Counted from the first letter of the stretch, positions 18,660-27,716 are shown. The stretch is 64,000 nucleotides of DNA from CAVSSX01 sp963730735 (GCA_963730735.1 CAVSSX010000012.1:372001-436000); one strand, 5' to 3'. Numbers and translations are program-made. The notes: a model not told the origin generated them from the letters alone.

Positions 18660-20167
18660 CTCTGGGCCTCGGGGCGCAGCATCGGGAAGAGGATGACGTC
18701 GCGGATGGCCTCCACCTCCGACAGGAGCATGACGAGCCGGTCGACGCCGATCCCGATGCCCGACGTCGGCGGGAGCCCGTACTCGAGGGCCCGGACGAAG
18801 GCCATGTCGGCCGGCATGGCCTCGAGGTCGCCGTGGGCCGCCGCCTTGGCCTCCTCGTGGAAGCGCTCCTGCTGCTCCTCGGGGATGTTCAGCTCGCTGT
18901 AGCCGTTGGCGAACTCCCGGGCGTCGATGCACAGCTCGAAGCGGTCGGCCAGGGTGGGGTCGGCGTCGCTGCGCCGGGCCAGCGGCGAGACCTCGACCGG
19001 GAAGCCGACCACGAAGACCGGGTCCATGATCGTCGGGAGCAGGATGGTGTCGTAGAGCTCGAAGATGAGCTTGCCCGAGCCCCATTCGGGTTGGGTGGGG
19101 ACCCCGAGGCGGTCGCAGACCGCCCGGACGTCCTCGACCGGGTCGCTCGGGTGGAGGCGCTGGCCCACCTCCTCGCTCAGCCACTCGACCATGTTGCGCC
19201 GCGGCCAGCCGGGCGACAGGTCGATCGAGCGCTCGCCCACCGAGAACGTCAGGCGGTCGGTGGCCGCCCGGGCCGCGCCGACGATCAGCCGCTCGGTCAG
19301 GTCCATGCCGTCGTTGACGTCGCCGAAGGCCCGGTAGGCCTCGAGCGCCGTGAACTCGGGGCTGTGGCGGGTGTCGATGCCCTCGTTGCGGAAGTTCCGG
19401 GCGATCTCGAAAACCCGCTCGTAGCCCCCGACCACCAGGCGCTTCAGGTAGAGCTCGGGGGCAATCCGCAGGCTGAGGTCGATGTCGAGGGCGTTCGAGT
19501 GGGTGAGGAACGGGCGGGCCAGCGCCCCGCCCGCCTGGGGTTGGAGGATGGGCGTGTCAACCTCGACGAAGTCCTCCTCCATCAGCTGGCGGCGTAGGGC
19601 GGCGACGGCCTTGAAGCGGATGTCGAACACCGCCCGGCTGTCGGGGTTGGCCAGGAGGTCGACCTCGCGTTGGCGGTAGCGGGTGTCGGTCTCGCTCAGG
19701 CCGTGCCACTTGTCGGGCAGCGGCCGGAGCGCCTTGGAGAGCATGGCCAGCCCGGTCACGGCGATCGACAGCTCGCCCCGCCGGCTGGTGATGACCTCGC
19801 CCTCGGCCCCGACCCAGTCGCCGAGGTCGACGTTGGCCAGCACCGTGGTCGCCTCCTCGGACAACCCGTCCGCCTGGAGGAGCAATTGGATGGTGCCCGA
19901 GGTGTCCTGGAGGGTCAGGAACGACAGCTTCCCGTGACCCCGGATGCTGGCCACCCGGCCGGCCACCCGCGCCACCTCCCCGGTGTGGGTGTCGGGGGCC
20001 AGGTCGGCGTGGCCGGCGTGGAGCTCACCGGCGGTCGCCGTGCGATCGAAGCGCAGCGGATAGGGATCGATGCCGTGCTCTGCAAGGACATCGCGCTTCT
20101 TCCGGCGCTCCGCGCTGAGCGAATCGAGCGTGGTGGCTGCGCTGTCGCCGGTGTCCGAGTCGCTCAC
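18656..20167 (-). CDS. lysS: Lysyl-tRNA synthetase, class II
   Basis: A complete 503-residue class II LysRS. The N-terminal OB-fold anticodon-binding domain covers about residues 55-150 (VAGRVASIRGHGKLSFLTLQ); the catalytic core has motif 2 in ERVFEIARNFRNEGIDTRHS followed by PEFTALEAY, and motif 3 in GIGIGVDRLVMLLSEVEAI at the C-terminus. It charges tRNA-Lys in the cytosol with Lys and ATP. Its last codon overlaps the start of the phosphoesterase-MprF gene, so the aminoacyl-tRNA producer and the lipid aminoacyl-transferase are translationally coupled; in mycobacterial LysX the same two activities are one fused protein. The ATG start follows a 60-75 base gap from the divergent esterase gene that contains a short inverted repeat (20195-20211). 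Confidence 0.96.
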   Translation of the reverse strand: MSDSDTGDSAATTLDSLSAERRKKRDVLAEHGIDPYPLRFDRTATAGELHAGHADLAPDTHTGEVARVAGRVASIRGHGKLSFLTLQDTSGTIQLLLQADGLSEEATTVLANVDLGDWVGAEGEVITSRRGELSIAVTGLAMLSKALRPLPDKWHGLSETDTRYRQREVDLLANPDSRAVFDIRFKAVAALRRQLMEEDFVEVDTPILQPQAGGALARPFLTHSNALDIDLSLRIAPELYLKRLVVGGYERVFEIARNFRNEGIDTRHSPEFTALEAYRAFGDVNDGMDLTERLIVGAARAATDRLTFSVGERSIDLSPGWPRRNMVEWLSEEVGQRLHPSDPVEDVRAVCDRLGVPTQPEWGSGKLIFELYDTILLPTIMDPVFVVGFPVEVSPLARRSDADPTLADRFELCIDAREFANGYSELNIPEEQQERFHEEAKAAAHGDLEAMPADMAFVRALEYGLPPTSGIGIGVDRLVMLLSEVEAIRDVILFPMLRPEAQS

Positions 20168-20242
20168 GCTGGCGCCGTCCCCTCAGAGCTTCTGGATCCC
20201 GTCTCGGGATCGCAACGGCGGTATCTTATGCAGCCTCGGGCC

Positions 20243-21559
20243 ATGGGTACTTTTGCCATCAACGTCGATCTGATCACCGGATGGTTCCCTACGACCATCG
20301 TGGTGCTGGCGCTCGCCTCCACCGTTCTCTCGATTGGTTGGCTCGACGGGGCGTGGAAGTGGCAGCTCCCGCTCGGCATCCCGGTGGCGGCCGTCCTCAC
20401 CGTCCTCACCGGCGTGGCCATCCACGTCTTCAACCTCGTCCCGGCCGCCTTCCCGTTCTCCTTCTACTTCTGGGCCTGGCTGATCTGGTTCTCCTTGGTC
20501 GTGGCCGTCTTCGGCTGGACCCGGGCCCACTGGGCGCTGCGCACGATGTCGGTCCTGTCCCTGGTGTTCTGCGTCATCGCCGCCTTCACCGTGGTCAACC
20601 AGAGCTACGACTACTACCCCACCCTGGACCGGCTGCTCGGCAAGGAGGCGGCCAACTTCACCAACATCCCGCAGCTGAAGACCATCCGTGACGAGGTCCG
20701 TCGCACCGGCAAGCTGCCGGCCCAGGGCAGCACCATCTCGGTGGTCATCCCCCCGACCAAGTCCAAGTTCCAGACCGGGCCGGCCTACGTCTACCTCCCG
20801 CCGGCCTGGTTCAAGAACCCCGAGCCCCAGCTCCCGGTCATCGAGCTGATCGACGGCGTCCCCGGCTCGGCCTCGGACTGGACCCGGGCCGGCTACGCCG
20901 ACTCGACGGCGACGGCGTTCGCCGCCAAGCACCACGGCCTGGCCCCGATCCTGGTCATGCCCGACCCGAGCGGCAACGCCGGCGAGGACACCGAGTGCTC
21001 CAACTCGCCCTTTGGCAACGCCGAGACCTACCTGGTGAAGGACGTTCCGGCCTATCTCCAGTCGGAGTTCAACGCCGCCGTCGGGAAGCACTCGCTGGCC
21101 ATCGGCGGGCTGTCGGCCGGCGGGACGTGCGCCAGCATCCTGGCCCTGCGCAACCCGACGGTCTTCTCGACGTTCGCCTCCTACTCGGGCTACGCCTCGC
21201 CGACCTACCTCGACGACGACCAGCAGCAGACCACCCAGACGCTCTACGGCGGCAAGCCGGCCATCTACGAGGCCCACAACCCGGCCCACCTCCTGCGGAC
21301 CACCATGTACCCGCACCTGTCGGGGTGGTTCACCGCCGGCCAGCAGGACCCCCAGGCGCTCGAAGCCAACAAGCGCCTGGCCCGCCTGGCCAAGAACGCC
21401 AACTTCGCCCAGGTCTGCTTGACCACGCCGCAGGGCGGCCACGACTTCACCTTCTGGGCCCAGGCCTTCCAGTCGTCCCTGCCGTGGCTGTCGTGGAAGC
21501 TCGGCCTGACCCCGGCCCCGGCCAGCGTCCCGGCCACCTGCACGCCTCCGGTGCCCTGA
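20243..21559 (+). CDS. Membrane-anchored esterase, antigen-85/EstA-like alpha/beta hydrolase
   Basis: A 438-residue protein with four predicted N-terminal membrane helices (about residues 10-125: TTIVVLALASTVLSIGW, FYFWAWLIWFSLVVAVFGW) and an extracytoplasmic esterase-family alpha/beta hydrolase domain. The nucleophile elbow is AIGGLSAGGTCAS, the His is in PQGGHDFTFW and the acid lies between. Family relatives include mycolyl and other acyl transferases/esterases. A second copy of the same architecture is at 31358-32647. The ATG at 20243 is preferred because it matches the paralogue's N-terminus; the in-frame ATG at 20228 would add five residues. It is divergent from lysS. Confidence 0.85.
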   Translation: MGTFAINVDLITGWFPTTIVVLALASTVLSIGWLDGAWKWQLPLGIPVAAVLTVLTGVAIHVFNLVPAAFPFSFYFWAWLIWFSLVVAVFGWTRAHWALRTMSVLSLVFCVIAAFTVVNQSYDYYPTLDRLLGKEAANFTNIPQLKTIRDEVRRTGKLPAQGSTISVVIPPTKSKFQTGPAYVYLPPAWFKNPEPQLPVIELIDGVPGSASDWTRAGYADSTATAFAAKHHGLAPILVMPDPSGNAGEDTECSNSPFGNAETYLVKDVPAYLQSEFNAAVGKHSLAIGGLSAGGTCASILALRNPTVFSTFASYSGYASPTYLDDDQQQTTQTLYGGKPAIYEAHNPAHLLRTTMYPHLSGWFTAGQQDPQALEANKRLARLAKNANFAQVCLTTPQGGHDFTFWAQAFQSSLPWLSWKLGLTPAPASVPATCTPPVP

Positions 21560-21573
21560 CCTGGAGGTACCCG

Positions 21574-21602
21574 TTGACGGCCACCGGGGTTGACCGTATG
21601 CT
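21574..21602 (+). promoter_or_regulatory. Sigma-70-type promoter of the tRNA-Lys gene
   Basis: TTGACG at 21574 and TATGCT at 21597 are separated by exactly 17 bases, a near-consensus housekeeping promoter. The -10 ends only six bases before the first base of the tRNA, so transcription would begin at or within a base or two of the mature 5' end. Confidence 0.7.
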
Positions 21603-21608
21603 GCGGCT

Positions 21609-21684
21609 GCGCCCCTAGCTCAACGGTGGAGCAGCGGATCCTTAATCCGCAGGTTGGGTGGTTCGAGTCCCCCGGGGCGCACCA
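21609..21684 (+). tRNA. tRNA-Lys (anticodon CTT), atypical anticodon loop
   Basis: A 76-nt cloverleaf with encoded CCA. Acceptor GCGCCCC pairs with GGGGCGC, the D stem is GCTC/GAGC with a 7-base loop, the anticodon stem is GCGGA/TCCGC, and the T loop is TTCGAGT. The anticodon loop is TCCTTAA, giving CTT (Lys) at 34-36 but C rather than the near-invariant T at position 33. The T stem (GGTGG/CCCCC) has one mismatch in the middle. Either the two loop bases are mis-sequenced or this is a specialised tRNA-Lys; it lies 1.4 kb from lysS and the MprF fusion. Confidence 0.85.
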
Positions 21685-21783
21685 GTGATGGCCGGGAGAG
21701 TTGGAGACCCGCGCCGAAGCGGCCCCAACGCGACCCGCCGAGGCGCGAAGGCCAGCGGCGGGAGCCACCGAGCAGCCCGGAAG

Positions 21784-22158
21784 CTACTGACGCCTCTTGC
21801 CGGCTGATGGGGTCCGAGTCTTGCGGCGAGCACGGTCAAGTTCGATTCGCAGGGCCTGATTGTCTGCCTGCAGCGCCAAGACGGCGGCGATGCCGGCCAG
21901 ATTGAGTCCGTCGTCGAGAAGGCGGCCGATCTGTCGCAGGCGAATGAGGTCGTCGTCGCTGTAACGGCGAGTGCCACCTTCGCTCCGGCTCGGGTTGATC
22001 AGGCCCCGGCTCTCGTAGAGTCGGAGATTCTGCGGAGCGCTGCCCACAAGTTCGGCAGCCACCGAGATGCCGTAGAGGCCCCGGCTCGGGTCGGGGCGCT
22101 CACTTCCACCCTGCTCCGGTTGGCCAGAAAATTTGGGAAAGGCGCTTGCTTCCGACAT
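21784..22158 (-). CDS. hspR: HspR-like MerR-family heat-shock repressor
   Basis: A 124-residue MerR-type regulator: residues about 28-60 form the winged helix (GISVAAELVGSAPQNLRLYE) with the family's RRYSDDDLIRLRQIG segment, then a short helical tail without metal-binding Cys, as in HspR. HspR represses chaperone genes in actinobacteria. It is divergent from the hsp20 gene with an 86-base shared upstream region, which fits direct control of that gene. The C-terminal tail is basic. Confidence 0.8.
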   Translation of the reverse strand: MSEASAFPKFSGQPEQGGSERPDPSRGLYGISVAAELVGSAPQNLRLYESRGLINPSRSEGGTRRYSDDDLIRLRQIGRLLDDGLNLAGIAAVLALQADNQALRIELDRARRKTRTPSAGKRRQ

Positions 22159-22244
22159 ACCGTCACGTTATAACAAATCTGTAGTCACAACCATAGATCC
22201 GAGGCGCAGGAAGGACGCCCCGGTTGGACCAAGGAGGAAGAGCC

Positions 22245-22721
22245 ATGCTTGTTCGTTCTGATCCGTTCCGGCAGTTCGACCGGTTGACCGAGCAGGTATT
22301 CGGAACCGTCGCACGCCCGGCGGCCATGCCGATGGACGCGTGGCGCAGCGGCAACGAGTTCGTCGTCGAGTTCGATCTGCCGGGGATCGATCCGGCCAGC
22401 ATCGATCTCGATGTCGAAAGAAATGTGCTGACCGTTCGAGCCGAGCGTCGGCCGGCGACGGGCCCCGAGGTCGAGCTAGTTGCCGCCGAACGACCGAGGG
22501 GTGTGTTCAGCCGCCAGGTCATGCTCGGCGACGCCCTCGACACCGCCGGCATCACGGCCAGCTACAACGGCGGGGTGCTGCGGCTCAACATCCCCGTGGC
22601 CGAGCGGGCCAAGCCTCGCAAGATCACTGTTGCCACCGACGAGCAGTCGGCGATGACCGGCGGCGGCGACTCCCAGGTGATCACGGCGGAAAGCGAGGAC
22701 CGTCAGCCGGCGAATGTGTAG
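22245..22721 (+). CDS. Hsp20 small heat-shock protein
   Basis: A 158-residue alpha-crystallin-type chaperone that holds unfolding proteins. The N-terminus MLVRSDPFRQFDRLTEQVFG is typical of actinobacterial Hsp18-like proteins; the crystallin core runs from about residue 38 (VEFDLPGIDPASIDLDVE) to about 130, with the conserved GVLRLNIPVAE (A-x-x-x-n-G-v-L) near the end. The ATG at 22245 is preceded by a strong GGAGGA ribosome-binding site; an in-frame TTG at 22224 is less likely. Divergent from hspR, so heat inducible expression is probable. A small gene follows 5 bases downstream. Confidence 0.9.
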   Translation: MLVRSDPFRQFDRLTEQVFGTVARPAAMPMDAWRSGNEFVVEFDLPGIDPASIDLDVERNVLTVRAERRPATGPEVELVAAERPRGVFSRQVMLGDALDTAGITASYNGGVLRLNIPVAERAKPRKITVATDEQSAMTGGGDSQVITAESEDRQPANV

Positions 22722-22726
22722 TCGCC

Positions 22727-23044
22727 ATGGTCTCGGACCTCAGGAACAGGGCGCTCACGGATCAGTTCTGGGCCATCGTGCTGGCCGATCCCGATTTGCT
22801 CGATATGGCCTTCGCCGAGGTGATGGCCTCTTGGGAGGCCGAGCCACCGCAACCGACGGCGGGCACGCTCGTGGCCACCTCGGACCCGGGTCGTCCAAGG
22901 TCGAGCGTGTGGCTGGCAGGTCACGACCGCCTGGACATCCGACCGTGGCTGTTGCCCTGCCCTCGTCCGGGGGCGGCCCGGTCGCCTCCGAGGCGGGAAC
23001 GGCTCTCCGATGCCTCGCCGGTGACGACTGCACGAAGGAGGTGA
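22727..23044 (+). CDS. Small actinobacterial hypothetical protein
   Basis: A 105-residue frame starting 5 bases after the hsp20 stop. Residues 1-45 (LRNRALTDQFWAIVLADPD and on to SWEAEPPQP) look like a real helical protein; the second half is Pro/Arg-rich and may be out of frame after a sequence error. No known domain recognised. Its position suggests co-transcription with hsp20. Confidence 0.45.
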   Translation: MVSDLRNRALTDQFWAIVLADPDLLDMAFAEVMASWEAEPPQPTAGTLVATSDPGRPRSSVWLAGHDRLDIRPWLLPCPRPGAARSPPRRERLSDASPVTTARRR

Positions 23045-23213
23045 TGGCGTTCAGCGAGGAAGAAGTTCTATGCCCCACAACAACTCAGTCGTGCCGCTGA
23101 TGCTCGTGGACAATCTGACTTGACGGCGTACGTGAGACGGACGTCACACCCACGGGGTGTTCACCCGAGTTCCACCTCAGCGCCTCGGCTCTCACGAAGC
23201 GAAACAGACAGAG

Positions 23214-23252
23214 GACACACCTCCCGGCCGACGATGAGCCGGGAGGTGTGTC
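23214..23252. terminator. 15-bp perfect inverted repeat (stem-loop)
   Basis: GACACACCTCCCGGC at 23214-23228 is the exact reverse complement of 23238-23252, with a 9-base loop. It lies after the hsp20-linked small gene and before the small gene at 23294. There is no following T run, so it is either a GC-rich terminator as often seen in actinobacteria or a structured leader of the downstream gene. Confidence 0.55.
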
Positions 23253-23293
23253 GCGTCAGCCCGAAGCAACGGGCGGGAGAACTAGGAGGCGAC

Positions 23294-23515
23294 ATGAACG
23301 ACGTACCCGTCGAGGATCGACTCGAACAGCTGGTGCCACCAGTCCATGATTTGCGAGTTGGCCATGACCATCCGGAGGATCAGCCACTCGCCGACCGCTT
23401 AGAACAAGAACTTCCCCTCGCCGACGAGGGCGCCAATGATCTACCTACGGGATTCGACGGCGACCGCGTCGTGCAGATCGAGGACGACGAGTGGGTCCCC
23501 CCGGCACCTGACTAA
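23294..23515 (+). CDS. Small acidic hypothetical protein
   Basis: A 73-residue acidic protein beginning MNDVPVEDRLEQLVPP and ending IEDDEWVPPAPD, without Cys or membrane helices. The ATG at 23294 follows an AGGAGG ribosome-binding site at about 23284. A longer in-frame start at 23120 would read through the stem-loop and is less likely. No family recognised. Confidence 0.5.
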   Translation: MNDVPVEDRLEQLVPPVHDLRVGHDHPEDQPLADRLEQELPLADEGANDLPTGFDGDRVVQIEDDEWVPPAPD

Positions 23516-23677
23516 CCCCTGAAGTGCAGGTGGGTACGGGGTGGTTCTGGGCGACCCTTGGACCTCCCGACAGGAGTCACCACCAGTAGTCACGACCTAG
23601 GCCAACGAACAGCCAGGAGCACGCGGCCGTACCGGACAGGGCGGGGCGCCGGCGACGCGACGGGGCCCTCAAACGAA

Positions 23678-25782
23678 TTAGCTCGACATGGGTCGCGGGC
23701 CGTCGAACGCGTGAAGGTCCTCGGCCCGTCCGACCACCGTGAGCCTGTCGCCGCTCTGCAGCACCGTGTCCCCTCGTGGAACGATCAGGTCCTTGTGCCG
23801 CTGGATGGTGGTCACGAGTACGCCAACCGGCAGATCCGCCTCTCGAAGGGAGACCCCTTGCAACCGGGAGCCGGGGTGAACGGCAAGCTCCGTCGTGCCG
23901 GCGTCGGCGTCACCCCCCGGCGATCGCGCCTCCCGGAGGGTGGCCAGCAGACCGAGTCGATACCCCCGGACGATGTCCGAAGTGGCGATGGTGCCCCTGA
24001 CGCGTCGGTCCTCGTCGAGCACCGGAATCCATCGGTTCGCCGCAGTGGTCAACGAGTCGAGGGCCACGTCGAGTCTGGCGGAGTCGAGGACGGTAGGGAC
24101 GAACGGGTCGACGAGTGGCTGCAGGGGCTCGTTCGATCCGGTCCGTTCGAGCACCTCTCGGGTGACCGCCCCTTCGAAGTGGCCCCATCGGTCCACCACT
24201 GGTGCCCCCGGCACGCCTGCGCCGACGAGGTGTCGCAACGCAGCGCGCCGCTCCATGTCGGGCGTGAGCACCACTCGAGGTGGCTCCATGGCTTGTGCGA
24301 CCGGGATGCTGGCCAGCAACGGCATGCCGACCATGAGGCGTTGGGCCGGAGCGTCCGATCGGAGCCGGAGCTGGCTCCGATAGATGGTGTCGTCACTGCG
24401 TCGGACGATGAACCACGCCAAACCGACGGCCAGCATCGCCGGCGCCAGTATCGACAGGTTGCCCGTCATTTCGGCCACCATCAGCATGACGGCGAGGGGC
24501 GCTCGAGAGATGCTTCCGAAGCAGCACATCATGCCCACGATGACGTAGGGCGCCGGACTGTGACCCATGGAAGGAACGACGGGTTCGAACAACCGCCAGA
24601 CCGACGCCCCGATGAAGGCGCCGATGATCATTCCGGGACCGAAGATGCCGCCCGATCCTCCCGACCCGATCGACAACCCCGTGGCCACGATGCGTGCGAA
24701 CGGGAGGATGAGCACAATCCACAACGGCAACGAGAGCAGCTGTCGCGTCAGCCCCTGCTGAATCCATCCATACCCGGTGCCAAGGACCTCGGGAATCGCC
24801 AAGGCCATCGTGCCGACGAGGAGACCGCCGGCGGCGGGCTTCAGCCAACGGGGCAAGGCAAGCCGACCGAAGGCGTCGGCGATCCCGTAAAAGCTCTTGG
24901 CATAGAGCAGACCGATGAGACCGCCCAGCACACCGATGAGGGCGAACCACAGCAGGTTCGTCGGGTCGCTGAAGCGGTAGCCGCTGACGAAACCGAACAG
25001 CGGCGTGAAACCGATGGCCGCACCAAAGATGACGTAGGCCACGGTGGATGCCACGAAGCACGGCAGCAGGGCTTCGACGTCGAAATCGTCCCGGTAGAGG
25101 ATCTCCGTCGCCAGGACCGCTCCGCCGAGAGGCGCGCCGAAGATGGCGCCGATGCCCGAACCGATGCCGGTGGCCACGGCGGTACGACCGTCGGCCGCCG
25201 TCAGGTCGAACTCCCGAACGAGGAGTGAGGCGAAGCCGGCACTGATCTGTCCGGTCGGCCCCTCTCTCCCCCCGACCCTCCGGCGCCAATCGTCAGTGCC
25301 GAGGCCACGATCTTCACGATCACCGTCCGGAACCGAATGCCCCGGGGGTTGTGGTGGACCGCCGAGATTGCTGCATCGGTGCCATGGCCCTCAGCCTCAG
25401 GGGCGAACCGGAAGACGAGGAGCGCCCCCATGAGCGCGCCCAGAGCGACGATCAGCGGGAGGGCCCACGGCCGGGAGAATGACGCCGACGCGGTATGTCC
25501 GCCCTCTCCTGCCGGCGTGGGCACGTGGTAGCCCGCCATGACCCCGAGGAACAGATGGGTGGCGGCGAGGAGGGCTTCGTAGAACACGATGGCCCCAACT
25601 CCAGCCATGGCGCCGATGAGCAGTCCCAGGAACAACCATTTCTGGAGGTAGGAAGCGCGTCGCAGCCAGCGCGACGTCGCGGCCATGGTCGAACGCCAAC
25701 GCGCTCCAAGACGAGCCGAGGCTCGGGTCCTCGGCGAGATGTCGGCTTCGGCATCGACCTCACCGCCGATCAGAGGTTCCAC
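23678..25782 (-). CDS. ClC-type chloride channel/transporter with CBS and RCK-C domains, frameshifted
   Basis: Reconstructs to about 700 residues in two frames. The ClC fold is shown by the anion-site motifs GHGTDAAISAV, GAGGSGGREGP (broken at the frame change) and GSGGSGGIFGPGMIIGA, with about ten membrane helices. After it come a CBS-like pair (about residues 430-580: GAPVVDRWGHFEGAV, WIPVLDEDRRVRGTI) and an RCK/TrkA-C domain (GVLVTTIQRHKDLIVPRGD), which would bind nucleotides or other regulators. The frame change lies at a run of six C near 25265-25272. The start at 25782 overlaps the MarR regulator gene by 13 bases, so the two are co-transcribed and probably co-regulated. Confidence 0.85.
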
Positions 25783-26270
25783 CCCGTGCTCCAGTCCCGG
25801 TCGGGCACCTCCCCGGCGGCGTCGGCGAGACGTCGAAGGCCGTCAGCCATGGACCGCTGCATCTCGGCGGGAATCGCCGCCAGCAAGGGTGCGATCTCGA
25901 GCCTGCGACGCGCCGTGACCACATCGATGAGGTGCCGCCCGGCTTCCGTCAGACCAAGACGGACCTGACGCCGATCTTCTCGGTCACCCCTGCGGCGGAC
26001 CAAACCCTTGCGCACGAGACGATCCACCATCTTCGATGCCGTCGGTGGGGTGACCGCCAGGGCGTCCGCCAAGGCCGCCACGCCTTGTGGCCCCCGAGAT
26101 GCAAGGACGACGAGGGCCCGGTACTGCGCCAACGTCACGTCCTCGTCGACGTCGACCAGCGAGCGAGCGGCCATGGCTACGAGAACCCGGCTGGCCGAGA
26201 CGACGGCATCGATGACCGCTTCATCGTCGTCAGCGGCACCGTCGAACGTGGCACTTGTAGTCATATGCAT
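25770..26270 (-). CDS. MarR-family transcriptional regulator
   Basis: A 166-residue winged-helix regulator: dimerisation helices at both ends, the recognition region GVAALADALAVTPPTASKMV and the wing RRRGDREDRRQVRLGLTEAG, all standard for MarR. It is upstream of and overlaps the ClC gene. An AT-rich palindromic stretch directly upstream (26258-26292) is a likely self-operator. Confidence 0.9.
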   Translation of the reverse strand: MHMTTSATFDGAADDDEAVIDAVVSASRVLVAMAARSLVDVDEDVTLAQYRALVVLASRGPQGVAALADALAVTPPTASKMVDRLVRKGLVRRRGDREDRRQVRLGLTEAGRHLIDVVTARRRLEIAPLLAAIPAEMQRSMADGLRRLADAAGEVPDRDWSTGWNL

Positions 26271-26292
26271 ATTATTTCATATACTAACTATC
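26258..26292. promoter_or_regulatory. AT-rich palindromic operator/promoter upstream of marR
   Basis: In a 70% GC window this short stretch is strongly AT-rich and contains TCATATGCAT followed by ATTATTTCATATACT, i.e. nested ATATGCATAT symmetry and a repeated TCATAT. It abuts the marR start, where MarR proteins usually bind, and would contain the -10 box on the minus strand. Confidence 0.5.
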
Positions 26293-26560
26293 TTGCCATC
26301 GCCTTCGGACAGGACAGATCGGCGAGCAGCGCCTGGCCCGTAGGACGTCCGGCATCGGGGCTCGCGTTCCTCGGCGAGCCAAGGGCCCACGCTTCGTCCG
26401 CTCTGGCGACGCGAGCCCCTTCGGGCCAGTCTCCCCCGCCCTCTACGGGCCACATGGCGAGATTCCCGGCCAGATCCGGCGTGGTGAACGCGAGCAAGCG
26501 GGCCACCCGACACACCGCTGAAGTTGGCCCAGCGTGCACCACCCGTGACACACTCTCGCC

Positions 26561-27070
26561 GTGCTGACTCCAAGAATGCTTCCGTCGGGTGGCCGTCGAT
26601 CGTGGCGCGGACCTCTCGCCGTCGCCGTGGCGGTGTCCGGCCTGCTGCTCGCCCCGCTGGCCGCCGGGGCGGCGTCCCCGGAGAACTCGCTCTCGGGTTC
26701 CGCCGAGAAGGCCAACGGCCTCAGCTACAGCGGCACGGTCACGAGCAACGTGAAGGGTCAGGACGTGCAGGGCACGTTCACCATCAAGACGCTGGCCGGA
26801 ACCCTCACGGTCGATGCGACCTGCCTCCAGGTGGCCAACGAGCCAGGGGGTCGCGTCGCCGGCGTCGGCGGCAAGGTGCTGAAGAGCACCGACCCCGACC
26901 AGGCCGTCGGCTCGGCGATCGGCGTCCACGCCTTCGATGCCAACGGGCAGAAGAAGGATGGCCTCTCGCTCCTTGCGCTGACCACGGTGCCCAAGCCCAA
27001 CGACTGCGAGCCGCCTACCGGGCCGCCCTCACAGATCTCGAAGGGGAAGCTCACCATCAAGAAGGGCTGA
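26561..27070 (+). CDS. Secreted hypothetical protein
   Basis: A 169-residue protein with a clear signal peptide (RRSWRGPLAVAVAVSGLLL then APLAAGAAS, cleavage around residue 38) and a mature beta-rich domain (LSYSGTVTSNVKGQDVQGTF, TLTVDATCLQV) with two Cys. Starts with GTG at 26561; the ATG at 26576 is an alternative. No family recognised. Stand-alone between divergent and convergent neighbours. Confidence 0.65.
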   Translation: MLTPRMLPSGGRRSWRGPLAVAVAVSGLLLAPLAAGAASPENSLSGSAEKANGLSYSGTVTSNVKGQDVQGTFTIKTLAGTLTVDATCLQVANEPGGRVAGVGGKVLKSTDPDQAVGSAIGVHAFDANGQKKDGLSLLALTTVPKPNDCEPPTGPPSQISKGKLTIKKG

Positions 27071-27179
27071 GCCCGGGGTCGGCCCGGGTGGGGTCCTCGT
27101 GACCCAGACGCTCCTGGCTCCGACACGAGTGCGCCCTGACGGTCGCCCCAACGTGGCGCCCCGACGTGGCGCCCCCGTC

Positions 27180-27716
27180 CTACCGGTACGTGTTGTTGCT
27201 GGTGTGGTCCCCCGCCAGCCACCGGCTGAGGTCGTCACGGGCGTTCCGTCGACGCTCCTCGTTGATCCGCCCGGCATCGGGATGGTCGACGCTGAATTCC
27301 AGCAGGAGGCCGTTCGGGTCGGTGATGTACAGGGACACGCAGTAGCCGTGGTCCAGGACGAAGGTGTCCGGCTCGGCGTAGCCCGCCTCGGCGATCCGCT
27401 GCTTGATGGCGTCCTGCGTCTCGAGGTCGACCGCCAGGGCGATGTGCCGGAACGCCGAGAAGTTGACCTGGGTCTTGAAGAAGTCCCGGTCGGCGGGATC
27501 GGCGAATTGGAAGAAGGCCAGCGCGCTCCCGTCGGCCAGCGCGTAGAAGGTGTGGCAGTACACGCGCTCGGCGCCGAAGAGGACGTCGGCTTCGGTCCAC
27601 GTGGCCACGAGCGGCATCCCGATGACCTCTTCGTAGAACTGGCGGGTCGCTTCCTGGTCGTCGGTGATCCAGGCGTTGTGGTGAAGGCGAAGCGGTCCGG
27701 TGATGGTCGGGTTCAT
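27180..27716 (-). CDS. VOC-family (glyoxalase/extradiol dioxygenase fold) protein
   Basis: A 178-residue single-chain protein with two vicinal-oxygen-chelate modules: RLHHNAWITDDQEATRQFYE at the start gives the first metal His, FRHIALAVDLETQDAIKQRI the second His and YITDPNGLLLEFS the Glu ligand. It resembles catechol dioxygenase- or glyoxalase-like proteins; substrate unknown. Single gene, ATG start. Confidence 0.85.
   Translation of the reverse strand: MNPTITGPLRLHHNAWITDDQEATRQFYEEVIGMPLVATWTEADVLFGAERVYCHTFYALADGSALAFFQFADPADRDFFKTQVNFSAFRHIALAVDLETQDAIKQRIAEAGYAEPDTFVLDHGYCVSLYITDPNGLLLEFSVDHPDAGRINEERRRNARDDLSRWLAGDHTSNNTYR

Noticed and set aside
23558..25228. 556-codon plus-strand frame across the ClC channel gene
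   Set aside because: Translation rich in Arg/His/Asp without any domain; the minus strand shows clear ClC, CBS and RCK-C motifs.
27130..27180. Duplicated ACGTGGCGCCCC word as a mobile-element target repeat
   Set aside because: Only two adjacent 12-13 base copies, no element, and consistent with slippage in GC-rich spacer.
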